A stretch of 64,000 bases of DNA from Cantharellus purpuraceus (Eukaryota > Basidiomycota > Agaricomycetes > Cantharellales > Hydnaceae), in the NCBI GenBank assembly GCA_025174535.1, contig JALBUN010000029.1, positions 148,187-212,186 on the forward strand, written 5' to 3'. Shown here piece after piece: positions 43,597 through 55,380 of this stretch. The stretch's first letter is position 1; each line of letters opens with the position of its first letter. Made by a program: the position numbers and the translations under genes. The notes below the pieces were generated by a model. The model was not told where the DNA came from, searched no databases, and saw only the letters and a program-made list of their open reading frames with translations.

Positions 43597-45177
43597 GCAC
43601 CATATGGGCCAGGCATCCATAGTCAACATGTTGCTTGTACAGGACATCCTTGAGAATGATATAACACCCTCTTTCCATTCTGAGCTTTATCTTCCCCATG
43701 CCTATAGCTGCAATTGATGATCTGTTTACCCCCTTGATTGCTCTGCCTGCAATTGGTGTGGTTCAATGAAGTCTGATCTGTATGGTGAGCAAGATGATGT
43801 AGCTGCTGAGTCCATGTGATATGGGTATCCGTCAAATTTAGGTACTATGGTTGCATGTTCCTTTGCTGAGAGTGGGGCTATGTTTATGGATGACAAGGCT
43901 GTATCTTGGCTGTTTGACCCTGTCCACATTGTTGAGGGATTATCATACTTCATATATGATGATGAATTGACATGTGCCACCATTGAATAGTCTACATCAT
44001 CATATGAACTGGCTATGGGGTGAGGAATGGCTGCCGCCACTATCTCATAGGTAGACTCTTCTGAGTCACTAGAGCTACTGTCCTGTGTAGCATTGACTTT
44101 TTCTTTTCAGATTTCTTCTTTGGGTCTTGCTTGTTCATTGGTCCCCCCAGCCTAAAACATTTCTCAAGAGTATGGTTTGTATAGCCACAGTTTATACAAC
44201 CAGTCTTGGCCTTCTTCACCTTTGGCTTTGGTTGAGCCATGCATGCAGTGAAGACATTTTTCTCTTCTGCCTGTCCTTTGAGATGCTGAGCTTCATGCTC
44301 AAGCCTGTCTATAATCTTCTGTGAGGTGAGAGAGTCCATGGCGAGTAATGTCTTGAGCATTTCCCTCATCATTTCAAATTCTCCATCATCTCCCAGTGCA
44401 TGTAGGAAAAACATTGCTTTCTATTCCTCACAACTCAGTACACCAATCTCAAACAACTGGTTGATAACACCATTGAGTTTGTGAATGCTCTCAGTGATAA
44501 ATTTTGGGGATGATTTTGTGAATTGAGTATGCAAAGCCATCCATAGGAGGTTCAGCTGACCAACTGTTACCTTCTCCCTAAACTTCTCTCTAAGCCATTC
44601 CCAAGCTTTTTCAGCCATCTCAATGTCATCAAGATGATGTTGTAAAGTAGGGTGCATGGATGTCTGTAAGTATGTGACTATGTTAATGGGTGTCTTAGTT
44701 CACACTGTTACACAGAACTCAACCAAGTGTATTGGTTGGGTGATGTGCTATACAGTGTGGTAGTTACTAAGTTCTGTCTACTATATGTGGACCCACACAA
44801 TGTACTTGGGTCCACTGGCTTACATAATATCTATACATATGCACCCTATGGGTGCATATATCTATCAAAAAGACAGCATTCCTTAATGGAATGCTGCATA
44901 CATCAATTATAACTATCTAGCTATATACTATAGTAAGTAAGTACCTTGGGTACTTACAGACTAGCTGCAGGTTGAAGCATTCCCAGTCTTCATAATCCTC
45001 CTTTGGCTTTGGCCTCTTTCCAGAAAAGAATGGCCAATATCCTCCCACTATGAGGTTCACTCTTGCCATACATGCCCAAGTTTCATACGAGTCCTCTGTT
45101 AATGCCTCAAACTTCTCCAGTTTGATATACATCAGGAGAGGCACAGGAGATTGAATATTGGTTGCTAAGTTTGACAT
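43597..45177 (-). pseudogene. copia-2 gag and gag-pol junction
   Basis: The ATG at 45177 (MSNLATNIQS) starts a gag with the LEKFEALTEDSYETWA and WEWLREKF segments. An insert (44662-44961) interrupts it. The zinc knuckle CINCGYTNHTLEKC lies near 44215-44175. After a basic stretch the frame fails around 44040, and protease motifs are not clear between there and the LTR-C at 43591. Non-functional. Confidence 0.82.
44662..44961. mobile_element. MITE-like insert in copia-2 gag
   Basis: 300 bp with perfect 11-bp terminal inverted repeats GTCTGTAAGTA (44662-44672 and complement 44951-44961). It contains further palindromes, for example ATGCACCCTATGGGTGCAT and AGCATTCCTTAATGGAATGCT. No coding capacity. 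The termini also resemble splice sites on the minus strand (GTAAGT...TTACAG), so an intron reading was considered. No clear target duplication. Confidence 0.6.
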
Positions 45178-45274
45178 AGTTAGCAGTATATATCTGTCCT
45201 GTCATTTTTAGGGACATAGTTGTCTTGTGTTTCATCTAATATTGTGATATCAATCACCTGGTAGCTTTATATCT

Positions 45275-45291
45275 GGGCAGGGCCCATAACC
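45275..45291 (-). other. copia-2 primer-binding site
   Basis: On the minus strand GGTTATGGGCCCTGCCC directly follows the LTR. It is the same half tRNA-iMet complement as in copia-1 (4334-4348). Confidence 0.8.
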
Positions 45292-45525
45292 TGTTGATAT
45301 CTGACTAGTATCAGTCTCAGTTGTGGTTCAGACAACTCAGTTGTATTATCACCTGACTAGTATCAGTATACATAGTCTAATAAGTATACATGTGTATCAC
45401 TATGATGGATATTAACTCACCTCAGTTGTGGTTCAGACAACTGAGGGAAAAATACTACCGCGATAAGCGCTTAGCTGTCTCGTCGATAGCGTTGGCGTCT
45501 ATGTATCTCGTTAGGACGAATCCCA
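45292..45525 (-). repeat. copia-2 5' LTR (plus-strand right), boundary with host genes
   Basis: TGTTGATATCTGAC...GGACGAATCCCA, 234 bp, lacking the terminal ACA. Its last 70 bp keep seven CpGs that are TpG or CpA in the left LTR. It is the last transposon sequence; host DNA begins at 45526. Confidence 0.88.
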
Positions 45526-45674
45526 TGTGTCTTGACTATAAATTCGCAGGCTGACAGGATCAACTGGATGCTAGTATTTGGGAAGACCTGGCTACACAGT
45601 TCACATTGGTCCTTCAAAATTGCTCATAGCCTTCTCAAGTTTCATCAAGAAGTATGATCCTCTCAATAATTCAT

Positions 45675-48600
45675 TTAAAATAGGTCCACAGAACTGCGGC
45701 GAGGTGAAACAATTCCTATCACCTTACTGTTCAAGTCGAACACATCGCCTCCACGGTATGCAACTACATCAGCATCGCCTGCACCAACTTTAGCACCCAA
45801 AAGCTTCTCCAAATTAGTCGTCACAAGCGCAAGAGCTTCCTTTCGTGACACATGCGCAGGATTATCCAACGCCGCCTGTTCATTCATCGCTTAGTGCTCC
45901 TTCAACCAATTATTCATTAGCACCCACCAACGCCGCATCAAACCGCGTATTCCGCGCACTCCAAGCCTCAAGGATACCGAGTCCAACTGTCACGTTATGC
46001 GCCATAAATCTCGCAATGGGTCCTTCCTCCGTGAGCGGAGGGCCAGGTAGACTGAAACAAACATCAGGCTTTCCAAATAATCATCCATTCAAATCAACAC
46101 GCACATGACCTCCTGTTCCCACGTCCCAGGGAAGGACCGAGAAGGAACAAGAATTACGCCGATCCCAGCTTGCCCAATCTCATCCGCCACCAAATGTCCC
46201 TCGGCCGCTCCAACCAGCGTCAACTTGAGACTCTGACCCATCGCACTGTCCACTTCCTTCTTGAGAGCGATCAAAGTTGCAATGATGTCCGCGCTTTCGG
46301 CATTCACCACCAGTGGGATCTCGCCCTGTCATTCTATATCAGACACCCTCACGAGCTTCCAGAGAATACTCCCCACCTTCGCAGCGCTGGTAAATACCTT
46401 CTGCTGCTCCCCTTCACCTCCTCCCAATAGTAACCGTCTGAGAGCCGCAATCTGAGTGCTCACGCTCGGAGAACCTCTACGCTCTATCGATACATGAATC
46501 CCAGTCACTTCCTGAATCATAGCTCCCTTCCTCTAACCGTCAGCAGACTTATTACCTTGTCACCAAATCAGAAACATGCCTGCGCCAACATGTGGCTCGC
46601 CCCTACAGAAAAGAACGTTCCAAGGCCAGAGAAGACACCGGAGTGGTCAGGAGCGCTGATCCCAGCACTCACCCCTGATCGGTACGCGAGCCTGGGAATA
46701 GAGTGTAAGTCCCAACCCCTTCACCGATGACCACGACGATCTGCATACAGTGCATTTCGTGTGCCGAACTGCAGTCCATCTGCAGCCCTGATCACAGCGC
46801 CGTCACCACCAACAATACTAGGAACGCTGCCACTCAGCGGATCGAACACCCTCCCGTCTTGCGTCGACGCCTCCCCGTCGATTTCACCGAGTCCAAGAGG
46901 TGCACCGAAAGATGTCAGACCCGGCGCAAGCGCACCTCCCTCAAGGTCGACAACTTCATACCCCATCAAATTCCCGACCCCACACGTGAGCGTCGATCCT
47001 GTACACGTGATTCTCCCTGCTTCAACCACTACTACAGTACGCTCATTTTGTGACGTCCTGTCGAATGTGCTACCATCAAACGTCTGTTCGATCCCTACAT
47101 CACTGTCCACGCGGGACCATACGCTCTGCACGTTGACAAATACAACATTCTTGACGCTCCTGGATGGCTTCAGAGGAGGTAATCCTTCATATTCCACCGC
47201 TTGTGCTGCCTCCTCGTCGAAGTTGGGAGTGTTAGGGACTTCTTGGAACGCAGCTGGCTTCTCGTGAACGTGTGGGTTGTCGATTTGGGGGATTCCATCA
47301 ATGTAGACCTGCTTTGGGGTAGCACCAAGGGAAAGTGGGTGACTATCCCATATGACGATATCTAGATATGGGTTTCAGCCACGCTGGTGTTGCAGTGAAA
47401 TAGGTAACATACCCGCGTCATAGCCTGTTACGGGAATGAACGTCAGACGACTCCTGGGACATCCTTGCCTAACTCACCTTGCCTCAAAAACCCAATGCGG
47501 TGGTCTAGTCCGATCACGGTTGCTGGAGTCGTCGTGACGCTCGTGAGCGCCAGATTGGCCGGCAGACCATAATAATGTGCCTGCTGTGCCTCGTACAGAA
47601 GGAATCGCGAGTCCAACACTTACGTCGAGGTCATCAAGGACCAGACGAACGATGGAGATATGACTCACCTGGATGATCACTCTTCAGATGCAGGGCTACG
47701 TCAATGATAGAATACTACGATCGTAAAGTGTAGAGAATGACCTTCATCACGACGCGAAGGCCGCTGTCTGCCATCACACGCGGTGCGAATTCGGAACCTC
47801 GGAATGCCTCTCTCTTGTACCTGATTTACGCATGTAAATATGGCGACCAGGTGAGAAAACGGTGCAATGACCTTGAATTGGTAGCAAAGACGGCGATGGC
47901 AGGGGTGACGCCCCAGGCCTTCTTGATGAGATCCGGGACTAAGTATGCCTCATGTGCGTGATGGAATGCAGCGATCGGGAATTTGAACTCATTGGTGAGC
48001 TATATGCAGCGTGATGTTAGTCGGCCAGAAACAGATCTACAGATATACGTACTCTGACCATACCGTCGAAATCGACGGCCTCGTAACAATGATTGTGGAC
48101 CTGAATGTAACCGACTTGGATAAGAAGGTGGCTTAATGAACGTCTTACGCTTGTAGAACCTACTTTAACTTTGCCTCGAATGACGTCTGCCAGTGCTTCC
48201 CACTTGAGGTCGTCTGGGAACTCTTTGAGGCCAGACCAGCGTCCAGCCTCGGCAGCCGCACAATACTGATCTTGTCGCTGAACGAGCTGACGCGCTTCGT
48301 TGTACCTGATTAGAGCTTGATATTATGATCGTCGAGACATGGGTAACATAAAGCACTCACGCCTCTCGGAAAGACCAAATAGTGTCCATGCGAGTGCCCT
48401 GGTAGACACGACCTAGTAATATCATCAATCCGATGACCCAAGGGGGTCAGAGGAAACGGCACTCACTAGGATTTTCACCACAAGCGTGCCTAGGGAGAGG
48501 AGATAAACCATTGATAAGAGCACTGAGACTTTTTCCCTTACTTCATCTGTCTCCAACCGGTGGAATTGGAAGATCCAAGCTCCTCGATCAGCATGGCTGA

Positions 48601-49442
48601 TGAAGAGCGCTCAAGTGTGGGTCGGAGCTTGACAGGGAACGCTTGCCCTCCTATTGCAAGTACACATCAATTACCATGTCATGTCCGAAAGTGCCAGTTC
48701 TCACCTATAGCGTTAGCACTTCCAGGCAAGATATTTGCACTCGTGACACCTCCTGAAATGGATAGAGCATATGCATCATCGTGGGTATTAAGACCGTCTA
48801 GTGATCGTAACCATGGTTGGGCTATGCCCCACAGAGAGTTAGTATCATCTGCCCCACTGAGACTAGGTGAGGAGTCAACGCCAAGGTGCGAGTGCATGTC
48901 AACAATTCTGTAATCAGGGATTATGACTCCATAGAAAATGGATTGAATAAAGGAAAGTACCCTGGCGTTACCCATGCACCTTGCGCGTCCACCGCCACAA
49001 TATTTTGTCCATAATGTTTTCGGACTTCAAGCTGATCGAGGCCACCCTCACCAACCCATTTGATGATGCCTCCATCCAGAACAATGTCGCCTCTGAATTG
49101 TTCATTTCCATAATCCCCTCCTGTCCAGATTGTGGCGTTATGTATCAAAACAGGCTTGGTTCCTGGAACAAAGCGGTTCGACTCGGTTCGGCTATAGAAA
49201 TCCACAGGAATTCCAGGCAATGCCTTGAGGTCCGCACAGCGAGACAAGATGCTAGTGGCGTCAATAGGAAGTCGCTGTGCTCCATCGGTGCTGGAAAAGA
49301 GTTTCCAGAAAGACCGCAAATAAAAGAGTGCAATCAAGGATGCCGCGATGAGAGCCAGTGTAATTCTCTGGCGCTTTTGAGCTCGCTGTTTATGGTATAC
49401 GGCGTGTTCGGCGTCAGGCTGGTGCAATGGCAGCTCACCCAT
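45675..49442 (-). CDS. Amidohydrolase-superfamily protein, N-terminally anchored
   Basis: A gene with more than ten short introns; examples are 48960-48908, 48704-48651 and 48541-48490. The start at 49442 (MGELPLHQ) has an ACCATGG context. A hydrophobic segment LALIAASLIALFYL (residues about 30-43) predicts a type II membrane anchor. Superfamily metal-site motifs follow in order: DMHSHLGV (His-X-His), HNHCYEAVD, FHHAHEAYLVP and SDHP, the last supplying the catalytic Asp. GFLRQGYDADIVIWD is the usual composite-domain closure. The C-terminal half repeats a composite/urease-like fold and ends ...SSVDLF with TAA at 45675-45677. Substrate unknown; closest in kind to imidazolonepropionase-like hydrolases. 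One 23-nt exon (48489-48467) is inferred. The copia-2 LTR ends about 150 bp past the stop. Confidence 0.82.
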
Positions 49443-50043
49443 GGTATATAACCTTGTGGGGGTAGATAGCAAGTGCGGTGAGAAAGGATTCCATCCCCAC
49501 AGCGTGCACGTGATATGAATTCTTGCCGACGGCGCACAGATCTATTTCCGGAGTAGCGAACTACTGTGGAAGCTTGGTCGACGGATCAGCGCAGCCAAGA
49601 TATTTTTTACATCTTGATTGCTTCAAAGTTATTTAAGAACTCGAAGAGCTAAAGGTGTATCGTGAGTTGTAACCGTTACCCGTAACTGGTTCACACAATA
49701 CTAATTACAGGACGCGACATACCAGGACCTATCGCTACTGCATCGTTGCCTGTGTTCAGATTGGTACTTTCGAATTTGCTCTATTGACTTCGCTAAGTTC
49801 GCTTACATGATCTGATGACATACCCTCTATCATGTCATGTTGGCCACAGGTATTGGCCGCCCCTAGTGCCGTCCATTCCCCCCACAGTGAACTAACACGA
49901 CATACAGAACGTCGACTGACATCCAGGCAAGTGATGACGCAGCTTATGATTTTGAATTCGACAACGTCAACGGCAGTGAATCTGCATAGGTTACCTGTCA
50001 GTTGAAGCATTGGCACCCTCATTGCGCGGCTGGTGGCTTGAGC
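49443..50043. other. Divergent intergenic region
   Basis: About 600 bp between the amidohydrolase start (minus) and ALG14 start (plus), so it likely holds both promoters. A TATATACC sits immediately 5' of the minus-strand start. No open frame looks coding. Confidence 0.5.
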
Positions 50044-50939
50044 ATGGCTCTCATTCTGCTCATCATCTTTATGCTATTTGCCTTCGTCTCCCGAACGTAT
50101 GCTATTCTTCCTCCTTCAAAACCAAAACGGCCTCGTTCCAGGCGGCCGCCTCACGCGACGTGTCACCTCGCCGTGTTTCTAGGTTCAGGTGTGAAGACAC
50201 ATCTATTCTCTGTATAATATGTCTGACAAGCCACCATATGAAGGGGGCCACACCAGCGAAGCTCTCCTTTTGCTATCAGCTATTGATCTGACTCGATATA
50301 CCCCACGAACATACATTGTCAGTCAGGGTGACACATTAAGTACGCAACGCGCTCTGGCATTTGAATCCTCAAAAGAGATATCTACATCAACAAATGCAAG
50401 CCATTGCATTCTGTCTCATCACAAATTCTAACTATCAATGCAGGCCTCTAGAAATGCATTTACTATCCTCCATGTTCCCCGTGCCCGACGAGTTCATCAG
50501 TCCCTACTCGGAACAATACCTACCGCGATACGTTCACTTGCCGCGTGTATATATCACGTCTGTCTCCGACCCATAATGATCCGTAAGCCTTTTGCGGACG
50601 TCCTGCTCGTCAACGGGCCTGGTACATGTGTCATGCTCTGTGCCGCATGTTATCTTAGTCGCGTAAGTCCATCCATTTAATTCTCATTTTAAGCACCCCC
50701 AATGAACAACTTTATCCAGATGTTGTTTATTCCAAATCCACGATTGATATACGTGGAATCTTTCGCACGTGTCAGCTCATTGTCGTTGTCCGGTAGACTG
50801 CTTCGACCATTTGTCGATCGGTAAGTCATCACGATCAAGATCCCAAACGTAAAACAACAATGCTCTCAGATTCGTCGTTCAATGGCCAGAATCCCTGAAA
50901 GACGGACGCCGCGGCGAATGTCGAGGCTGGCTCGTTTGA
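50044..50939 (+). CDS. ALG14: UDP-GlcNAc transferase anchoring subunit ALG14
   Basis: Five exons: 50044-50188, 50244-50395, 50444-50662, 50720-50820, 50870-50939; 228 residues, the usual fungal size. ALG14 is the ER membrane anchor that recruits the catalytic ALG13 to add the second GlcNAc to dolichol-PP-GlcNAc in N-glycan assembly. The N-terminus MALILLIIFMLFAFV is the membrane helix. GSGGHTSEAL is the conserved glycosyltransferase loop, IPTAIRSL and LVNGPGTCVMLC the mid motifs, and YVESFARV ... LRPFVDRFVVQWP the C-terminal signature. Introns are GT-AG except the second (50396-50443), which is GC-AG (GCAAGC ... CTAAC ... CAG). That reading keeps phase 0 and the conserved order. It converges with U2AF35, 160 bp apart. 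Confidence 0.93.
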
Positions 50940-51099
50940 CATCATACAACATGTGCATTTGTATCCGGTCAATTTTTAGGGGCTCTTCTACCTACACTAC
51001 TTGGCACATCCACGCGTAGGCGAAGCATCTTCGAGCTGTCACACAACAATGAGTCATACCCAGCAGCGCAATCTGAGTTACCAAAAAGTTACCCACGGG

Positions 51100-52001
51100 T
51101 CACCTCCTCCATCCTTCATCGCCTCCTCTTCTTGGACTTGCGCTTCTCTCTCTCCCATTTTTTTCCTTCCTTTGTCCAGGCTCCCATCCGCCACCAGTAG
51201 ATTCCTTTGGTGGATTGATCCTGCGTTCAAGACGCTGTCCCGCTCGGAGCGACGACACTAACTCCTTGGATGCGAGCCGCAGATGCATGAAGTTGCAGAA
51301 CCCGCCACGGTTACACTCGCCGTTTTCATTTTGCCGACAGCATGCCTCACGAAAGTCGGTTACGGGCGAAAGCTCGGCGTATAGCGGTCGACCGGCATAC
51401 CAACGATTGTTGAGATTGTCCACCGCGGTTTGGGCCTCAGTCTCCCATTCATACCGAGCATAGACGTTTCCTATCAAGTGATCCCCCACATTGTCACATA
51501 CATGCAGCTCTAGCAGGTGGCCGAACTTCGCAAGTTCACTGCAGGACGAGGTAGTAATCAGTAAAATCCATGACATTAAGACATGATGGGCATACCAGTA
51601 CAGATCCTCATACACTGCATCGAACCCTTCCTGTAGCTCACGTTCATTGTACTTGCAACCAGGGTCGTGAGCAGGGTTGTGGTACACGTTTGGTAGGAGG
51701 ATTGTCTGCGAAAAGGGTGGCTTGATGTGTTTGCGAGAGCAGCGGTCACCGTGGCGGCAAGCACCTATCTATAAGCGATGGCTATCAACATAAAAGTTCG
51801 CAGGTAGTTGAATCTGCATACTTTGTAATAAAAAGAGCAATTGACGCGGTCCTGCTCTATATGACCCGTGTCAGTAAACGCCCTGAAGGCGACAGCACAG
51901 GTCCTTACCTGTCCCAAAGATCTGAGCTGCACGAGATAACAACCATTCAGCAACTGCGACAACATCAAAAGGCTCGATTGACGTACCCAAATGTGAGGCC
52001 A
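51100..52001 (-). CDS. U2AF1: U2 snRNP auxiliary factor small subunit (U2AF35)
   Basis: Recognises the 3' splice-site AG together with the large subunit U2AF65. The start at 52001 gives MASHL, split by an intron after the first 16 bases. The following exons give QIFGTEQDRVNCSFYYK and, after another intron, the first CCCH zinc finger IGACRHGDRCSRKH. Then come the conserved MYHNPAHDPGCKYNE region, a non-canonical RRM (U2AF-homology motif) with GNVYARYEWE and NRWYAGRPLYAELSPV, and the second CCCH finger CCRQNENGECNRGGFCNFMH. The short RS/RG-type tail ends GGDEGWRR. An intron of about 60 nt interrupts after DLY (51595-51540). No broken residues are seen; expected to be essential and functional. 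Confidence 0.95.
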
Positions 52002-53762
52002 TGGTTCTGGCGACAAATGCTAAAAGCGATGGGAGAATGAATGGCAAGTGGCGGGGCTTGAATAAGCGACAGCCAGTTTCCCGGCGCTTCCCGCACTTTC
52101 TCCAGTGTTATAATCTGTTGCTGCGCTTCCGCTGGAATCCTGACATCGCCCGCAGCGCTGCGTCATCCATTTTGATCGGTTCTTCAGCTCCACTTGCATT
52201 AATTGCTGCGATCTGGAAGCTGGAGCGACAACACGCTCAACCCAAATCAACGGCTAGATTAGCTTTGCTTTTCTTCAGGTGTATACCACTGAAGGCCCTC
52301 TGCGTTTTCCAGCACAGGTTTCATTTAAGTTCTCGTTAAATTACGTCTATTATCTTGATGCCACTACTGTCGTTACAGCCGTTGCGGTGTTTTCTACACT
52401 ATCAAATGGAAAACGAGAACAAATGTTGTCGAAGCTCTTAGCTTGTGGATACCGAAAGTGTCACCATGCTGTGGAGAAGACCAGCATCCAAAACCAGCAT
52501 CCTATAAAGCAACAACACGTCCAGATCCCACTGGTTAAGAAGAAGGCATGTATAATATCTCCAGCGCCCCCAGTCCACTCATTCAACAGGACACTTAGGG
52601 CCATGGCTTCTTCGGGGGCCTCGGCAATGCATGTGCGAAAAGTTGACACCCGGAGACAGTAGCCTGCTGCAGAGAATCCTGTAAGTGAGATGCAAGTAGC
52701 TCCGTCCAGGTGACCCCAAAGCTATTCTACAAGCCCCGAGTACGTACAAGCCTCAATACCGCACAGGCGACTAGGCCTTCCACCTAATTTCTAATCGCAC
52801 GCCCATCGGGGTCCCAACCCGGCACGTGCCCCTTTAATTATACGGGAGCCACCCGAAGGATAAGCATGAACAGGCGTCGTACCCAATGCCGAACATGCTT
52901 GATGTCAACTCATCTGACAACACTGGTTGTGATATCCATTTCCGCGGCCCTGTAGTCGATATGATCGAGGTAGATCACTGCGTGATACCCCACCACTACG
53001 TGGTTGTGGTTGGAAAGGTCCCGAGAGGTTGCTATTAATATGGCAGGTCGATATTTGATCTCTTTCCGGCAATCACTGAATAAAGAGGGCACCGAGACCA
53101 TAAAAGCGGATAGCTTATTTGAAATCGATTAGCCTGCATACCAACGTGACTGAACGATTCATCACTGGGAACTGATGTAATCGTGTCAGGAAGCTGGTCT
53201 GTCCGCTTAATGTGGCGGCCCACCGGCATATTCTATTGCTCAGCCAAACTGAGATATATTCTCTCTTACTTCTAACTCTTTTTTAGCGCCAAACTTGCGT
53301 TCCTCCAGGCTTTACCACGAGCTGCATTTCAAATACTGTCCACATATGTTGCTTCTTGCTATTTCCGCAACAATCTTACCTAGTTTCCTACGGTGAGGCC
53401 TCAAGGGTGATTTAATGAAACCTGCTTAGTAACGCTAGCGATGGCGTATTGATGGAAGAGCCACAGCACGGGATAGTTATGGTAACTAACGTAGACGCGC
53501 TCGAGTCATGGCGATTGCTCTTCCACCTTCTGGTTACTGGATCTATCACATTCAAGCTGGCGCAGAAGCGTGGGGTTCTTCGGGAACGTCGTGATACTGG
53601 TTCCCTCACCTAGGCTATGTAGCTGATCAAATTCCTGTGCTTGATTGTCGGGAATTATGTAAAAGACTACCTATTCTCTTGCTTGGAGAGGACCCAGTGC
53701 AAGGCTACCTAGTTCCTGCACCTTAGATGCCCTGTCCTACCATCTCCTGACAGTGCCAGGCG
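52002..53762. other. Intergenic, no recognised gene
   Basis: 1.8 kb between the U2AF35 start (minus) and the next plus-strand gene. The longest frame is a plus-strand 127-codon ORF (52279-52662) without similarity I can name, overlapped by similar-length frames on the other strand. I do not call it. Confidence 0.5.
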
Positions 53763-55380
53763 ATGGTCAAGTCAGTTATACCTGCTTTCGTGTTACTTGG
53801 ACCCACCGTCGCCGTACATTCGTTCGTCTTAACTTATAGCACTCCTCGGCAGTGTGGCGACGTTAAGATAGCATGGACAAAGCCTTCTACATCTGCAGCG
53901 CAGCTCGTTTTCCCTCTTCAACTTCATATCCTTCCTTTCGATTCTACGGTTATATCTCGACGAATTCCTGGCTGGAACGCATCCATGACGTCGGGGTCCG
54001 CAAACTTCAAATTTAATCTGACTAGTGGTACGGACTTTCTCCTTGCAGTAACGGATGACACAGGGAAGGGTGTTGGACCTGCATCCGATGTGCAAACGGT
54101 CGCGACATCGCAAGATACGTCTTGTCTATCTACCAGCCGCCGTCTTCCCGGTAATTTCCAGGTCATCACCTCGCCACCCAACAGCTCTGAGTGTCCTTCG
54201 GTTAATGTTGAATGGGATGGCACGGTCAAAAGCCTTCGTCCTACTGTCCTCGGCTTCAGCCCTGGCCAACACCCCGTGAACATGGATCCCAACTCCTCGC
54301 GCATACCTACGGAACGCAGTATACTCTCTACGGGGACCTTCACGAGCATGTCCAAAGTGGTAATTTTATTTCGTGACGGTAACACCACCGTTGGTCGGAC
54401 ATCCCAACTATTGACCGTTGGTGGTATGGATCAAGCTGGCTGCTCGAGTCCGCCAGATTCAGGGATGAGCGCATGGGCAAATTCAACTGGCGCATGTAAA
54501 GATCAATCAAGTTCACTCAATCTCAAGTACGTGACATAGCCATCTTTTGTCGTTTTGAATATGCTCCTACTGGATTGCTAATGCTACAATCTTTAGGGGA
54601 GCGGGCAGGGTGTTTGGAGGCACAAGCGCTGGAGTTGTCTGTCTCGCTGCTGTGCTCTTTGCCATATTTGTCATCCGTCGACGGTTCTTTCGCCGAGCTC
54701 GTGGACCTGACTTGGAAGAGGCAGGCACTCCACCCAAACAGTCAGACTCCGATGATCGTGGACTGGTTTCTCCATCTATTGCACCTCCAAATGCCACGAG
54801 CGAGTCTCACCACATTAATGAAGACGAGGGAAAATCCCAAGATCCTGAAAAGGATGTCCTGGCCTTCTCTTCCCTGGATCTCGTTCACGCCACCCCCCTC
54901 CCTGTTACTCCAGGCTCGATAACAGTACGAAAATCCTGGACCTCCAGAACCTCTCAAGCCACCCTGACCACTCGATCTTCACCCTCGATGACCACTGACG
55001 AATCTAACTTCTTGCAATTCGCCAGAGCGTCGATCCCACACCATCTCCCCACCGGCATTCACCGAGCCAGCTCCACGCAGTCGCAAGTGGAGGGCCACTC
55101 AGTGAGCCGACCGGACAGTCCGACGCTCCCCGACACGAAATCCCTGAAATCCTCACGCTTTACCGGACTGCCCGGACTTCCTGCGACGCCCAAAAGTTAC
55201 AGACCACGCTCGCAACGCTCAGAGAAACGAGAACGGTACTTGAGGCTGGATCCAACGCTCGAAGAGACATTTCCAAGTGGAACTCCAGGCATGGAGAAAC
55301 AGAGTCCCCTTAGCCCGTCAAGCTGGAAGAGTCGCGTGAGTCTCGCCAGTCGTGTGAGTCGGGCTCAGAGTGCTCAGTGA
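53763..55380 (+). CDS. Signal-peptide, single-TM cell-surface protein
   Basis: Two exons, 53763-54526 and 54597-55380, joined in phase (515 residues). An N-terminal hydrophobic segment (VIPAFVLLGPTVAV) acts as signal peptide. The ectodomain (about residues 20-255) consists of two related halves, each starting with a Cys in a QCGDVKIAW / ECPSVNVEW context and ending near a second Cys (DTSC, QAGC). It carries several N-X-S/T sites, suggesting a glycosylated tandem beta-sandwich. One TM helix (SAGVVCLAAVLFAIFVI) is followed by a stop-transfer RRRFFRRAR. The cytoplasmic tail of about 230 residues is Ser/Thr/Pro-rich. The layout is like fungal surface sensors or adhesion-type proteins, but no named family is recognised. 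The tail ends in SRVSRAQSAQ. Confidence 0.8.

Larger units (their letters stand above)
37443..45525 (-). mobile_element. Second Ty1/copia element (copia-2), heavily invaded
   Basis: A minus-strand element with LTRs at 37443-38423 (inflated by a nested solo LTR) and 45292-45525, the same half-tRNA primer site as copia-1 and a purine tract (complement of CTCCCCCTCAAAC, 38424-38436). gag, integrase, RT and RNase H are all recognisable but broken. Five solo LTRs and one MITE-like insert lie inside it. The two LTR ends do not show a clean target duplication, and the right LTR lacks its terminal ACA. Confidence 0.88.

Noticed and set aside
44664..44957. Spliceosomal intron in copia-2 gag
   Set aside because: GT and AG are present, but the flanking exons do not join in one frame and the termini are part of perfect inverted repeats. 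A MITE-like insert explains them better.
37443..45525. Clean target duplication for copia-2
   Set aside because: Left flank TCTTC and right flank TGTGT/GTCTT do not match, and the right LTR lacks its last three bases. I make no claim.
52279..52662. 127-codon plus-strand ORF upstream of the cell-surface gene
   Set aside because: No motif, no homology I can name, atypical composition and competing frames on the other strand.
52790..52835. tRNA-like CGGGGTCCCAACCCGG segment
   Set aside because: Only a T-arm-like hairpin; no acceptor stem, D arm or anticodon arm can be folded around it.
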